From the NCBI GenBank assembly GCA_023387235.1, contig JAEWIJ010000065.1, positions 1-64,000 of the forward strand: a stretch of 64,000 nucleotides of DNA, read 5' to 3'. This stretch comes from Pseudomonadota bacterium (GTDB lineage Bacteria; Pseudomonadota; Alphaproteobacteria; Rhizobiales; Hyphomicrobiaceae). The translations under genes were made by a program, and so were the position numbers. This document shows positions 8,449 through 15,915 of the stretch, piece by piece; position 1 is the stretch's first letter; every line of letters begins with the position of its first letter. The notes beneath the pieces were generated by a model. The model saw only the letters and a list, made by a program, of their open reading frames with translations. It was not told where the DNA came from and did no database searches.

Positions 8449-9891
8449 TTACCGCGCGGCCGGGGCGTTCCAGCCCATGATCGACTTGATCTCGAGGTAT
8501 TCCTCGATGCCGTGCTCGCCCCATTCGCGGCCGTTGCCTGACTGGCGATAGCCGCCGAACGGTGCCGCAGGATCGGCCGGCGCCATGTTCACCGTGATCA
8601 TGCCGGCGCGCACCTGTCGCGCGACGTTCTTTGCACGCTCGCGATCCGACGAATGGACGTAGCCGGCGAGGCCGAACATGTGATCGTTGGCGATGCGCAC
8701 GGCGTCAGCCTCGTCCTTGTAGGGCAGGATGGAAAGCACAGGGCCGAAGATCTCCTCGCGCGCGATCCGCATCTCGGGGCTCACGTCGGCGAAGACGGTG
8801 GGCTTCACGTAGTAGCCCTGGTTGAGACCTTCGGGCTTGCCGGGGCCGCCCGCGACGAGCGTTGCGCCCTCGGAAATGCCGGCGTCGATGAGATCCTGGA
8901 TCTTGCGCCACTGCAGGTCCGAGACGACAGGCCCCATGTCGCTGTCGGCCGCCTTTGGATCGCCGACCTTCACGCTGAGCGCGGCAGCCTTCGCGATCTC
9001 GGCGACCTCGCTCATGCGTCCCGCCGGCACGAGCATCCGCGTCGGTGCATTGCACGACTGGCCGGAATTGCGGAAGCAGAGCTTCACGCCTTCCGTCACG
9101 GCTTTCGACCAATCGACATCATCGAGCAGGATGTTCGCGGATTTGCCGCCGAGCTCCTGGCCGACGCGCTTGACGGTCGGCGCCGCGCGGATCGCGACAT
9201 CGATGCCCGCGCCCGTCGAGCCGGTGAAGGACATGCAGTCGATGCCGGGATGCTCGGCCATGGCCTGTCCGACGACCTTGTCGCCCTGCACGAGATTGAA
9301 GACGCCCTTCGGCACGCCTGCTTCCTCGAGCATCTCCGCGATGAGGACCGCCGAGAAAGGCGCGATCTCGGAGGGCTTCAGCACCATTGTGCAGCCGGCT
9401 GCGATCGCGGCCGCGACCTTGCAGGAGATCTGGTTGGCCGGCCAGTTCCAGGGCGTGATCATGCCGATGACGCCGATCGGCTCGCGCAGGATTTCGGTTG
9501 CGCCGTGCGCCTCCTCGAAGGGGTAGGTTTTGAGGATGCCGTGCATGGTGCGGAAGTGGCCCATGCCGGCGCCGGACTGGAAGCGCGTTGCGAACGAAAG
9601 CGGCGCGCCCATCTCGCGGCTGATCACCTCGCCCATCTCGCCGAAGCGGCGCTTCCAGATCGCGCCGATCTTTTCGAGCAGAGCGAGGCGCTCCTCGCGG
9701 GACGAGGCCGCGAAGGCCGGAAACGCCGCGCGTGCCGCCGCGACGGCCCGGTCGACATCCGCCTTGCTGCCGAGCGCCACCTTGGCGAAGGCCTGCTCGG
9801 TCGCCGGATTGATGACATCGATCTCGTGGGCCCCGGCGGGATCGACCCAGGCACCGTCGATGAAGTACTTGAGGCCCTTTTCGAGTGTCAT
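8449..9891 (-). CDS. NAD(P)-dependent aldehyde dehydrogenase
   Basis: The 480-residue protein is a full-length ALDH-superfamily enzyme that oxidises an aldehyde to its acid. The cofactor segment GMITPWNWPANQISCKVAAA, the general base in GQELGGKSANILL and the catalytic cysteine in FRNSGQSCNAP (about residue 280) are all present; the C-terminal GNGREWGEHGIEEYLEIKS is typical. The start at 9891 (MTLEKGLKYFIDGAW) follows a GGGAGAA ribosome-binding site. The frame extends upstream without homology. The gene is alone, downstream (3') close to rnpB; its substrate is not evident. Confidence 0.94.
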   Translation of the reverse strand: MTLEKGLKYFIDGAWVDPAGAHEIDVINPATEQAFAKVALGSKADVDRAVAAARAAFPAFAASSREERLALLEKIGAIWKRRFGEMGEVISREMGAPLSFATRFQSGAGMGHFRTMHGILKTYPFEEAHGATEILREPIGVIGMITPWNWPANQISCKVAAAIAAGCTMVLKPSEIAPFSAVLIAEMLEEAGVPKGVFNLVQGDKVVGQAMAEHPGIDCMSFTGSTGAGIDVAIRAAPTVKRVGQELGGKSANILLDDVDWSKAVTEGVKLCFRNSGQSCNAPTRMLVPAGRMSEVAEIAKAAALSVKVGDPKAADSDMGPVVSDLQWRKIQDLIDAGISEGATLVAGGPGKPEGLNQGYYVKPTVFADVSPEMRIAREEIFGPVLSILPYKDEADAVRIANDHMFGLAGYVHSSDRERAKNVARQVRAGMITVNMAPADPAAPFGGYRQSGNGREWGEHGIEEYLEIKSIMGWNAPAAR

Positions 9892-10234
9892 GCGCGTTCT
9901 CCCGGGAAATTTCGTTGCGCTGCATCGCAGCGCGGTCACGCCAGCTTTAGGCCGCTGCGCGTCCGCGATCAACGGCTTGGTGCGCCGTGCTGATTTGTGC
10001 GCCGCACGCTTCGGCCGTGCGAGAACGGAGCTTTTCCCTTGCAAGCCCTGCGGCAATGCCCCACCTTAACCACAGCGGCGCGCAGCGACGACCTGCACTG
10101 TGCGCGTCCCGAGCAAGCGACGAACGGTTTCATCGGCCACGATGACCGGTTTGTGCAGCGACAGGGCAAATGGGGGGCGGGGTGCCCTGTACCCGCGCGA
10201 TTGGGTCATCCGACCGGTGAACGGGAGGATACCT
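9892..10234. other. 343-bp divergent intergenic region
   Basis: This lies between the start of the aldehyde dehydrogenase and the CBS-domain gene, which are divergent, so it must hold two promoters. I see no convincing -35/-10 pair, operator or RNA motif beyond the GGGAGG ribosome-binding site of the CBS gene at 10223-10228. Confidence 0.4.
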
Positions 10235-10666
10235 ATGCATGTTGCCTCGATACTGAAGGTCAAGGGTCACGCCGTCGAGACCGTGCGGTCCGATGCCAAC
10301 CTCAAGGCGGTGGCCGGCCGGCTGGCGGACAAACGCATCGGCGCCGTGGTGGTGACGGATCGGACCGGCGACATCGCCGGCATCGTCTCCGAGCGCGATA
10401 TCGTTCATGCCCTCGCCAGGGAAGGCGCAGGTGCTCTCGACTGGCCGATTGCGGAGATCATGACCCGCGACGTCCTCACCTGCACCGAAGACGACACGAT
10501 CGACGAGATCATGAGCCGCATGACCGTGCGGCGCTGCCGTCATCTCCCAGTGGTGGCCAGCGGCCGTCTTGCCGGCATCATCTCCATTGGCGACGTCGTG
10601 AAGCATCACATCGCCGAGGTCGAGATGGAAGCCATGGCCATGCGCGATTACATCGCGACGGCCTGA
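10235..10666 (+). CDS. CBS-domain protein
   Basis: The 143-residue protein consists of two tandem CBS domains (about residues 5-60 and 75-130), with the typical VSERDIVHALA and RHLPVVASGRLAGIISIGDVV segments. CBS pairs bind adenosine nucleotides and act as energy or signal sensors. The start MHVASILKVKG at 10235 is set by GGGAGG six bases upstream. It ends at a strong hairpin terminator shared with the convergent DUF1127 gene. No effector domain is fused to it, so its target is unknown. Confidence 0.92.
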   Translation: MHVASILKVKGHAVETVRSDANLKAVAGRLADKRIGAVVVTDRTGDIAGIVSERDIVHALAREGAGALDWPIAEIMTRDVLTCTEDDTIDEIMSRMTVRRCRHLPVVASGRLAGIISIGDVVKHHIAEVEMEAMAMRDYIATA

Positions 10667-10680
10667 TGCAACGACGAAAG

Positions 10681-10708
10681 CCGCGCCGTGCGGTCATGCA
10701 CGGCGCGG
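10681..10708. terminator. Bidirectional hairpin terminator
   Basis: Perfect 11-base arms CCGCGCCGTGC and GCACGGCGCGG enclose a six-base loop. It stands between the 3' ends of the convergent CBS and DUF1127 genes; only short T stretches flank it. Confidence 0.7.
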
Positions 10709-10742
10709 GTCTACCTTCATTCAGTTGCTGCTTGTCGGGCCG

Positions 10743-11012
10743 CTAAACCCGCCAGCCGTTGCGCCGTTCGTTGAACGCATTGGTCAGCGCCGACGTGATC
10801 TCGCTCCTGTCGATGCCGATATCGCTCAGCATCCGGTCGTCGAGAGCGTGAAGCTCCTTCTCGGCTATCCGGAAGGACCGGTAGCGGATATAGCCGGCAA
10901 CGACCTTCATGACGATGCCGGCGATTGCGGCCGCCGCCCCTGTGAATGAAGCCGGCAGCTTTCCTTCGGCGTCGCCATAGGGCGCGCCTAATTCAACCTT
11001 TTGCGAGGACAT
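10743..11012 (-). CDS. DUF1127-domain small protein
   Basis: The 89-residue protein ends with the DUF1127 signature (ELHALDDRMLSDIGIDRSEI), preceded by a hydrophobic/amphipathic stretch around residues 25-45. Small DUF1127 proteins are abundant in alphaproteobacteria; some bind RNA or influence phosphate and carbon metabolism, but function is not assigned here. The gene lies 49 bases downstream of another small gene on the same strand and may be co-transcribed with it. No clear ribosome-binding site precedes the ATG. Confidence 0.85.
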   Translation of the reverse strand: MSSQKVELGAPYGDAEGKLPASFTGAAAAIAGIVMKVVAGYIRYRSFRIAEKELHALDDRMLSDIGIDRSEITSALTNAFNERRNGWRV

Positions 11013-11061
11013 AGGAAAAGTTCTCGTAGCTCGAGTGGAGACTGAATGTGAGTTCGGGTGA

Positions 11062-11298
11062 TCAGGCGAAATTAAATCGTCGGATGCCGTTCACATTCCA
11101 AATGAGGCGCCAAATGGCTTGCCAAATGGATTGGACGAGGTGCTGTACCGTCCAATGGCGCACCACATGTTTACGTACGCGTACTGCTGGCATTTTCGGC
11201 GACGTTGCAGTCGCGCTCAGAAAAGCGGCAGTTTCCGGCGTCGTCTGAAGCGCGCCGTCTTTCGTGTGCATCGCGCTCATTGTGGTGCTCTCGCTCAT
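11062..11298 (-). CDS. Hypothetical 78-residue protein
   Basis: I do not recognise the family. An AGGAGA ribosome-binding site seven bases upstream supports the ATG at 11298 rather than the one at 11304. The product has a polar Thr/Ser-rich N-terminal half and an aromatic, basic C-terminal half (RKHVVRHW, then IWQAIWRLIW) that would form an amphipathic or membrane-associated helix. It is probably in one unit with the DUF1127 gene downstream. Confidence 0.55.
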   Translation of the reverse strand: MSESTTMSAMHTKDGALQTTPETAAFLSATATSPKMPAVRVRKHVVRHWTVQHLVQSIWQAIWRLIWNVNGIRRFNFA

Positions 11299-11453
11299 TG
11301 TCATCTCTCCTCTGAGACATAAAGCGCGTCGGCCGAGGATTAACCGCGCGCAGCGGAGCTTAATGTCATGCTTCGGCTCATTTGATAATCCGCTGCTGCG
11401 GACAAAGATTACGGAATTCCATTCGCAGATCGCGCCGCGCCCGTGCTAGATAG

Positions 11454-11477
11454 GTTCATCCCTAGGAGTGAATGAAC
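11454..11477. promoter_or_regulatory. Dyad upstream of LysR-type regulator gene
   Basis: GTTCAT at 11454-11459 and ATGAAC at 11472-11477 form an inverted repeat with a partly symmetrical centre containing CCTAGG. It lies ~87 bases before the regulator's start, where LysR proteins often bind for autoregulation. This is inference from symmetry and position. Confidence 0.35.
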
Positions 11478-11563
11478 AGGCGCGGAAGGCGTCCACCTTT
11501 CGAGGCGGGCGAACGATGCGCGCGGCCCTCGTATGGGGCCGTTCCTGACCGCGCAGGTATGCC

Positions 11564-12466
11564 ATGCGACAGCCTGATGAAATGCTGGTGATGGTGCGGG
11601 TGGCTGACCGTGGTGGTTTCACTGCGGCGGCAGAGGATGTGGGGCTCACGCCGTCGGCAGTCGCGAAGCTCGTGCAGCGCCTCGAGGTCCGTCTCGGCGT
11701 GCGTTTGCTCAATCGGACGACGCGGCGCGTGACGCTGACGGCCGAGGGCGAGCGTTACGTTGGGCGCGCGCGCAAGATCCTCGCCGATATCGACGAGTGC
11801 GAGGCCGATGTGATGGCGCAGGGGGCGGCGCCGCGCGGCGAGATCCGCGTCGCCTGTGCGACCGGCGTCGGCTTTGCCACGATCGTCGCCGCCCTGCCGC
11901 GATTTCGCGAGCGCTATCCGGACGTCCGCATCGAGTTCGCGATAGGCAGCCGCCGCATCGATATCGTCGAGAACCAGATCGACGTGGCGATCCGGCTCGG
12001 CACGCTACCCGACAGCTCGCTCGTCGCGCGCAAGCTCGCGACCTTCCATCGGATTCTCTGCGCGTCTCCGACCTATCTCGCGAAGGCACCTCGCATCGAA
12101 ACACCGGATGATCTCGCGATGCACGAGTGCCTGTTCTCGACGTCCTCGCCGGAGCTGGGGCTTTGGCCGTTCAAGGACAGCGGCGGCCGCACGCGCCGGA
12201 TCAAGGTGTCCTGCCGCTACGCGTTCGACGATGGCATGGCCTGCTATCTCGCGAGCCTCGCCGGCGTCGGTATCATCCGTATTTCCAACGAGCAGGCGGC
12301 GCGCGCACTCAAGGTCGGTCGTCTCGTGCCCGTTCTCGAGGACGATCATGTGGCTGAGGCCGTGCAGTTGACGGCGGTCGTTCCGCAGGGTCGGCAGAAC
12401 TCGCCCAAGGTCCGCGCTTTCATCGACTTCCTTGCGGAAGCCTATGAGCAAGAGGGATGGCGATAA
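11564..12466 (+). CDS. LysR-family transcriptional regulator
   Basis: The 300-residue protein has an N-terminal winged helix-turn-helix (GGFTAAAEDVGLTPSAVAKLVQRLE, residues ~18-45, then LNRTTRRVTLTAEGE) and a LysR substrate-binding domain (IRVACATGVGFATIVAALPRF onward). It belongs to the DsdC/YafC-like large subgroup. The start MRQPDEMLVMVRV is the family start, with AGGT upstream. It is convergent with the MFS transporter gene, 15 bases apart, so the usual divergent target arrangement is absent; its effector and targets are unknown. Confidence 0.93.
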   Translation: MRQPDEMLVMVRVADRGGFTAAAEDVGLTPSAVAKLVQRLEVRLGVRLLNRTTRRVTLTAEGERYVGRARKILADIDECEADVMAQGAAPRGEIRVACATGVGFATIVAALPRFRERYPDVRIEFAIGSRRIDIVENQIDVAIRLGTLPDSSLVARKLATFHRILCASPTYLAKAPRIETPDDLAMHECLFSTSSPELGLWPFKDSGGRTRRIKVSCRYAFDDGMACYLASLAGVGIIRISNEQAARALKVGRLVPVLEDDHVAEAVQLTAVVPQGRQNSPKVRAFIDFLAEAYEQEGWR

Positions 12467-12481
12467 TCGGCGTGCACGCGC

Positions 12482-13642
12482 TCAGCTCGGCACTCTGAGC
12501 CGCAACAACCAGAGCGTTGCGGCACCGAGGATCAATGCAGCGCCGCCATAGACCGCCAGAGGCGACAGCATTGGAATGATCAGGCCGGCAGCGAGCGGTC
12601 CCGCGCCGGCGCCGATGTCCCGCCAAGTCGCCTGCCGCGCGAGTGCTGGGACGCGTAGCGCTCCCGGGTAGATTTGTGCGGCGACCGGTGCAGAGAGCGG
12701 CCCGGCGACAGCCCGCAACACGATCGTGCCGATAGCGCCGAGCCACAGCCACCAGCCGGATCCGGCGAGAAACAGTAGCGCAACGGCGGTTGCCAGCGAC
12801 ATCGCGATGAGCATGCGCAGCGCTCCAAAGCGGCGTCCAAGCAGGCCTCCGAGCGGGGCGAAAAGGATCTCGCTCGCATAGCGCAGCGACATGGCGATCC
12901 CGGCCGCGAGCACGGCGCCCGTCGGAAAGTTGGCAGCGGCAAGCAGCCCCAGGCCGAAGATGAAGATGCCGTCGATCGTGAACCCGACCGAGAATGACCA
13001 TATGCTCAACGGACCCGGCCGCTCGAAGCGCGGTCCCGCCAATCTCATGGGCTCTCGCTGCGCGGGGATGCGAAGTGCGAACAGGGGCGCGAGTAGCGCG
13101 ACCGCCGTCAACACGAGGAAGACGCTTCGCGGGCCATACACGGACGCAAGCAAGGCGCCGCCGATCAGGCTGACGGTCGGGCCGGCGGCGATGATCGCGC
13201 GTGATCGGCCGACCCGCTCGGCGGCCCCGACGAGGATCGCGGTGGGCAGCGCCTGATTGGCGATGTTCATCGCGGCATAAGACAGGCCCCACACCAGTCG
13301 GGCGATCAGCAGCAGCCAGATACCCGAGCCGACGGCGTACATGAATGTCGAGACGATGGCACCGAAAGAGGCGAGCAGGCACGCGGCGCGTGGGCCCCTG
13401 TCCGCATAGAAGCGGCCGACCCAGCCGTACCCGGCGATACGGATCAGGCGGTTCGCCGCCAGGAGGATCCCCGCTTCCGGAAGGGTCACATCGAACGTTG
13501 CGGCATAGAGGGGGAGCAGCAGATAGAGCAGCGTGTCGCCCGGCAGTGCAAGCGTGAGCGTGATCGCGGCATCGCGGGATGCTTCATCGATCTGCCGGAC
13601 CGAGGCGTGGTCCGTGGGCGGCGGCGCGTCTGGATTGTTCAC
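12482..13642 (-). CDS. MFS transporter
   Basis: The ~386-residue protein has about 11-12 hydrophobic segments. It carries the MFS loop 2-3 motif (GRFYADRGPRAACLLAS) and a central cytoplasmic loop around IPAQREPMRL, so it is a major facilitator, probably an exporter of small molecules. The start is uncertain: a GTG at 13642 (VNNPDAPPP) is used here because homology begins soon after; no ATG lies nearby. The frame is open much further upstream, but that part is antisense to the tRNA and the membrane-fusion gene and has no transporter character. Confidence 0.88.
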   Translation of the reverse strand: MNNPDAPPPTDHASVRQIDEASRDAAITLTLALPGDTLLYLLLPLYAATFDVTLPEAGILLAANRLIRIAGYGWVGRFYADRGPRAACLLASFGAIVSTFMYAVGSGIWLLLIARLVWGLSYAAMNIANQALPTAILVGAAERVGRSRAIIAAGPTVSLIGGALLASVYGPRSVFLVLTAVALLAPLFALRIPAQREPMRLAGPRFERPGPLSIWSFSVGFTIDGIFIFGLGLLAAANFPTGAVLAAGIAMSLRYASEILFAPLGGLLGRRFGALRMLIAMSLATAVALLFLAGSGWWLWLGAIGTIVLRAVAGPLSAPVAAQIYPGALRVPALARQATWRDIGAGAGPLAAGLIIPMLSPLAVYGGAALILGAATLWLLRLRVPS

Positions 13643-13785
13643 GTCGTGCACCGTCCTGGAAACGGCATGCTGGGAGTTCGATCGGCGAGTCGGCCAGAAT
13701 AGGCGCCGCGTGGGCGCAGGCAAGCACGTTAGGATGGCGGGGGCCGGCACGCGGCCTGTTTCTCGAGCGTACGCGCGGCGAAGGC

Positions 13786-13872
13786 TGGTGCGGACGGTGG
13801 GAATCGAACCCACACGACGTTGCCGTCTCAGGATTTTAAGTCCTGTGTGTCTACCAGTTCCACCACGTCCGC
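13786..13872 (-). tRNA. tRNA-Leu (anticodon UAA)
   Basis: On the minus strand GCGGACG and CGTCCGC form the acceptor stem, followed by the discriminator A and an encoded CCA. The anticodon loop CTTAAAA between CAGGA and TCCTG gives anticodon UAA. A long variable arm (GACGGCAACGTC) and T arm GTGGGTTCGATTCCCAC confirm a class II leucine tRNA. Confidence 0.97.
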
Positions 13873-13876
13873 GCGC

Positions 13877-13902
13877 GAAGCCGGGCACTCGAGCCCGGCT
13901 TC
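13877..13902. terminator. Hairpin between membrane-fusion gene and tRNA-Leu
   Basis: Arms GAAGCCGGGC and GCCCGGCTTC (10 bases each) enclose a six-base loop, 69 bases after the stop of the membrane-fusion gene and just before the tRNA. No T run follows, so terminator function is likely but not certain. Confidence 0.5.
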
Positions 13903-13971
13903 GGGTCTGTGGGCTATAAATCGCCGGGCTCCAATCGACAACTGCATGTGTGGTGTTCACCACGATCGGTC

Positions 13972-15078
13972 TCAGCGGAAGAAGACGTCGGCGCGCATGC
14001 CGGGCAGCAGCGGCGAGGTGCCCTCGAGATCGACCATTACCTCCATCACCTCGACATCGGTGGACCGCCGCGCGCCGCGTGAGCCCATGCGCGGCATGGC
14101 GAGCGAGGGCGCGAGCTCCGTTACCGTGCCGCTGAACTCGCGGCCAGGGAAGGCCGTGCTCCGGACGAACACCGGCTGGCCGCGCTTGATCTTCGCCACG
14201 TCCTGCTCGTCGACCTCGGCGCGCACGCGCATCAGGCTCATGTCGCCCATGACGATCAGCGCCTGCTCGGCAGCCGGCATGGCGAGTTCGCCGGCCTTGG
14301 CGTGGATCTGCAGCACCGAGCCCGAGAGCGGTGCGCGAATGCGCATCCGCTCGACCATTTCCTCGGCGAGCGTCAGCTCGGCGCGCGCCGCGATCAAGCC
14401 CGCTTCGAGGCGATTGGGGGCGGGAATCTTGGTCTTTGCATGGGCGGCGGCGAGTGCGATGCGATCCCGGCGCAGCTTGTCCTCGGCCTGCGAGAGCTGG
14501 TTGCGGGCTTGAAGCAGATTCTGCGCGTTGCCCGCGGCCTTGCGGTCGGCCGCGAGCACGCCATCGAGGGCGAAGCGCGCGTTGGTGGCGGCCCGTTCGG
14601 CGGCGTAGAGCGCGTCCTCGGCCTTGCGCACGTCCTCGCGGCCGGCCGTCTCCGCCTGCGCGTCGCGCTCGCGCTGGCGAACCGAGACCTCGGCCTCTGC
14701 AGCGGCGAGACGCGCGCGCGCCTCCTTGTCGTCGAGGCGGACGAGCACGTCGCCTTTGGTGACGCGATCGCCGAGCTGGACGTTGATTTCCTGAATGCGG
14801 CCCGGTGCGAGGCTGGCGATGCGGATCTGGCCGGACCGTGGCTCGGCCCGGCCCGGCGCCGCCGCTATCCACGTCGATTGGGGGCGATCCGGAAGGGCCT
14901 GTGCGGGCGACGATGCGGCGGGTGTGAAGGCCGCGGCGAGCTGCTTTGGCGCATACATGGGGACGAGGACGCAGGCTGCGCCCGCCGCGACCAGGCTCAG
15001 CATGAAGGCAACCCTGCGGCCCCGCTTCGGGAGGACGGGTGTGGTCTGCGACGGGTTCGAGATCGGGTGCGGCTGCAT
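13972..15078 (-). CDS. HlyD-family membrane fusion protein (DevB/MacA-like)
   Basis: The 368-residue protein is the periplasmic adaptor of an ABC-type exporter. A cytoplasmic tail is followed by one N-terminal membrane anchor (about residues 25-45). Next come a first lipoyl half (PGRIQEINVQLGDRVTKGDVLVRLD), a long alpha-helical hairpin rich in Ala/Arg/Glu (about 120-235), the second lipoyl half (IRAPLSGSVLQIHAKAGE) and a beta-barrel. The start at 15078 has GGAGG eight bases upstream. Its natural partners, an FtsX-type permease and an ATPase, are not adjacent but at 19904-21874, and both transcription units carry the same 16-bp operator (15175-15190 here). It is therefore probably co-regulated with them. 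Confidence 0.92.
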   Translation of the reverse strand: MQPHPISNPSQTTPVLPKRGRRVAFMLSLVAAGAACVLVPMYAPKQLAAAFTPAASSPAQALPDRPQSTWIAAAPGRAEPRSGQIRIASLAPGRIQEINVQLGDRVTKGDVLVRLDDKEARARLAAAEAEVSVRQRERDAQAETAGREDVRKAEDALYAAERAATNARFALDGVLAADRKAAGNAQNLLQARNQLSQAEDKLRRDRIALAAAHAKTKIPAPNRLEAGLIAARAELTLAEEMVERMRIRAPLSGSVLQIHAKAGELAMPAAEQALIVMGDMSLMRVRAEVDEQDVAKIKRGQPVFVRSTAFPGREFSGTVTELAPSLAMPRMGSRGARRSTDVEVMEVMVDLEGTSPLLPGMRADVFFR

Positions 15079-15174
15079 GACAAATTCCTCCAGGATGGCC
15101 CGCGTGGGCTGGCACAGAGCTTTCCCCTGCGCTTGTTCGACGCCCGCACCGTATGGTCCTCGGCCCGAGTGGTC

Positions 15175-15190
15175 TGTTTCGCAGGTAACA
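15175..15190 (-). promoter_or_regulatory. Clr-like operator 1 (membrane fusion gene)
   Basis: TGTTTC-GCAG-GTAACA is a 16-bp dyad of the TGTTYC-N4-GGAACA type, with one mismatch in the right half. It is 96 bases upstream of the membrane fusion protein start codon. Confidence 0.65.
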
Positions 15191-15230
15191 GTCCGCGCGA
15201 TGCCTGCGGCCCGTGGGGAATTCTCTCTCC

Positions 15231-15246
15231 TGTTCTGCCGGGAACA
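15231..15246 (+). promoter_or_regulatory. Clr-like operator 2 (74-residue protein gene)
   Basis: TGTTCT-GCCG-GGAACA is a 16-bp dyad, 67 bases before the ATG at 15314. The bases AGCGC after it are shared with the sites at 18190 and 21888. Confidence 0.75.
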
Positions 15247-15313
15247 GCGCAATACGGCGCGTGATGCGAGGCTCTCCTCACAACGTCATGAGATTGCATC
15301 AAAGGAGAGTGCC

Positions 15314-15538
15314 ATGCAGGGCGAGATCACGAAGTACCGCGAAGACCTCGGCTTCGGCGTCATCTTGACGGACGATGGGCGGCGTTACCGCTTCGCGCGG
15401 AAGCAGGTTCTCAGCGCCGCATCGGATCTGGTCGGCCAGGAAGTCGACTTCATCATGTCGGGCAGCCAGCCGGCCGACATCATCGTCGTCAGCGGATCGC
15501 CCTGGACGGCATTCGGCGGCATCGCCGGCGGCGCCTGA
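15314..15538 (+). CDS. Small OB-fold/cold-shock-like protein
   Basis: The 74-residue product starts MQGEITKYREDLGFGVI and contains YRFARKQV, resembling the first beta strands of a cold-shock/OB fold (GxIxxYxxxxGFGxI...DGxxYxF) but without the canonical RNP1/RNP2 motifs. AAAGGAGAG gives a strong ribosome-binding site. It has its own operator of the local regulon and its own terminator, so it is a monocistronic regulon member. RNA or nucleic acid binding is a guess from the fold only. Confidence 0.8.
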   Translation: MQGEITKYREDLGFGVILTDDGRRYRFARKQVLSAASDLVGQEVDFIMSGSQPADIIVVSGSPWTAFGGIAGGA

Positions 15539-15563
15539 GCATCCTCGCAACGGATGAAAACCA

Positions 15564-15593
15564 GCGCCCTCCAGATGGTGATCTGGAGGGCGC
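15564..15593. terminator. Strong hairpin terminator
   Basis: Perfect 13-base arms GCGCCCTCCAGAT and ATCTGGAGGGCGC enclose the loop GGTG. It lies between the 3' ends of the convergent 74-residue and 66-residue protein genes and can serve both. Confidence 0.85.
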
Positions 15594-15621
15594 GCTGCGT
15601 TTCAGCTCTTCAGCGTCTAGC

Positions 15622-15822
15622 TTATCGCGTGTGCTGCGGGCGCAGGACGGGGGCGCGCAGCCATAGGATGTTCGTGCAGAGCATCGCAGTGCAATGGCGC
15701 TCGCTCGATACGCTCTGCGTGGTTTGGGCGATGGGCGCGGCGGCAGCCCAGGTGCCGACAATGCTGCCGACGAGGACGGCTGCGATCATGGCCAAGCGAC
15801 GAGGATCTTTCAGCGTGTGCAT
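15622..15822 (-). CDS. Small exported or membrane peptide (66 residues), regulon member
   Basis: I do not recognise the family. The peptide MHTLKDPRRLAMIAAVLVGS... has a positively charged N-terminus and a hydrophobic segment at about 10-30 that reads as a signal peptide or single membrane anchor, with AAAAPIA as a possible cleavage region. Two cysteines lie in the short mature part. An AGAGGAG ribosome-binding site eight bases before the ATG and a perfect operator dyad 60 bases upstream make it a credible gene despite its size. It lies downstream of the adenylate cyclase gene on the same strand. Confidence 0.65.
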   Translation of the reverse strand: MHTLKDPRRLAMIAAVLVGSIVGTWAAAAPIAQTTQSVSSERHCTAMLCTNILWLRAPVLRPQHTR

Positions 15823-15882
15823 GGCGGCGGCTCCTCTTCAACGAGTGTGCCGCAAGACTGCCCGCTGTGGCTGTTGCAAAGC

Positions 15883-15898
15883 TGTTCCGGCGGGAACA
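15883..15898 (-). promoter_or_regulatory. Clr-like operator 3 (66-residue peptide gene)
   Basis: TGTTCC-GGCG-GGAACA is a perfect six-base dyad, 60 bases upstream of the start at 15822 and just after the stop of the adenylate cyclase gene. Confidence 0.8.
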
Positions 15899-15915
15899 AT
15901 CCACGCTTTTCTGAG

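Noticed and set aside
13643..15115. Upstream extension of the MFS frame on the minus strand
   Set aside because: The part beyond 13642 runs through the tRNA-Leu and out of frame with the HlyD gene, and is low-complexity Arg/Pro/Gly.
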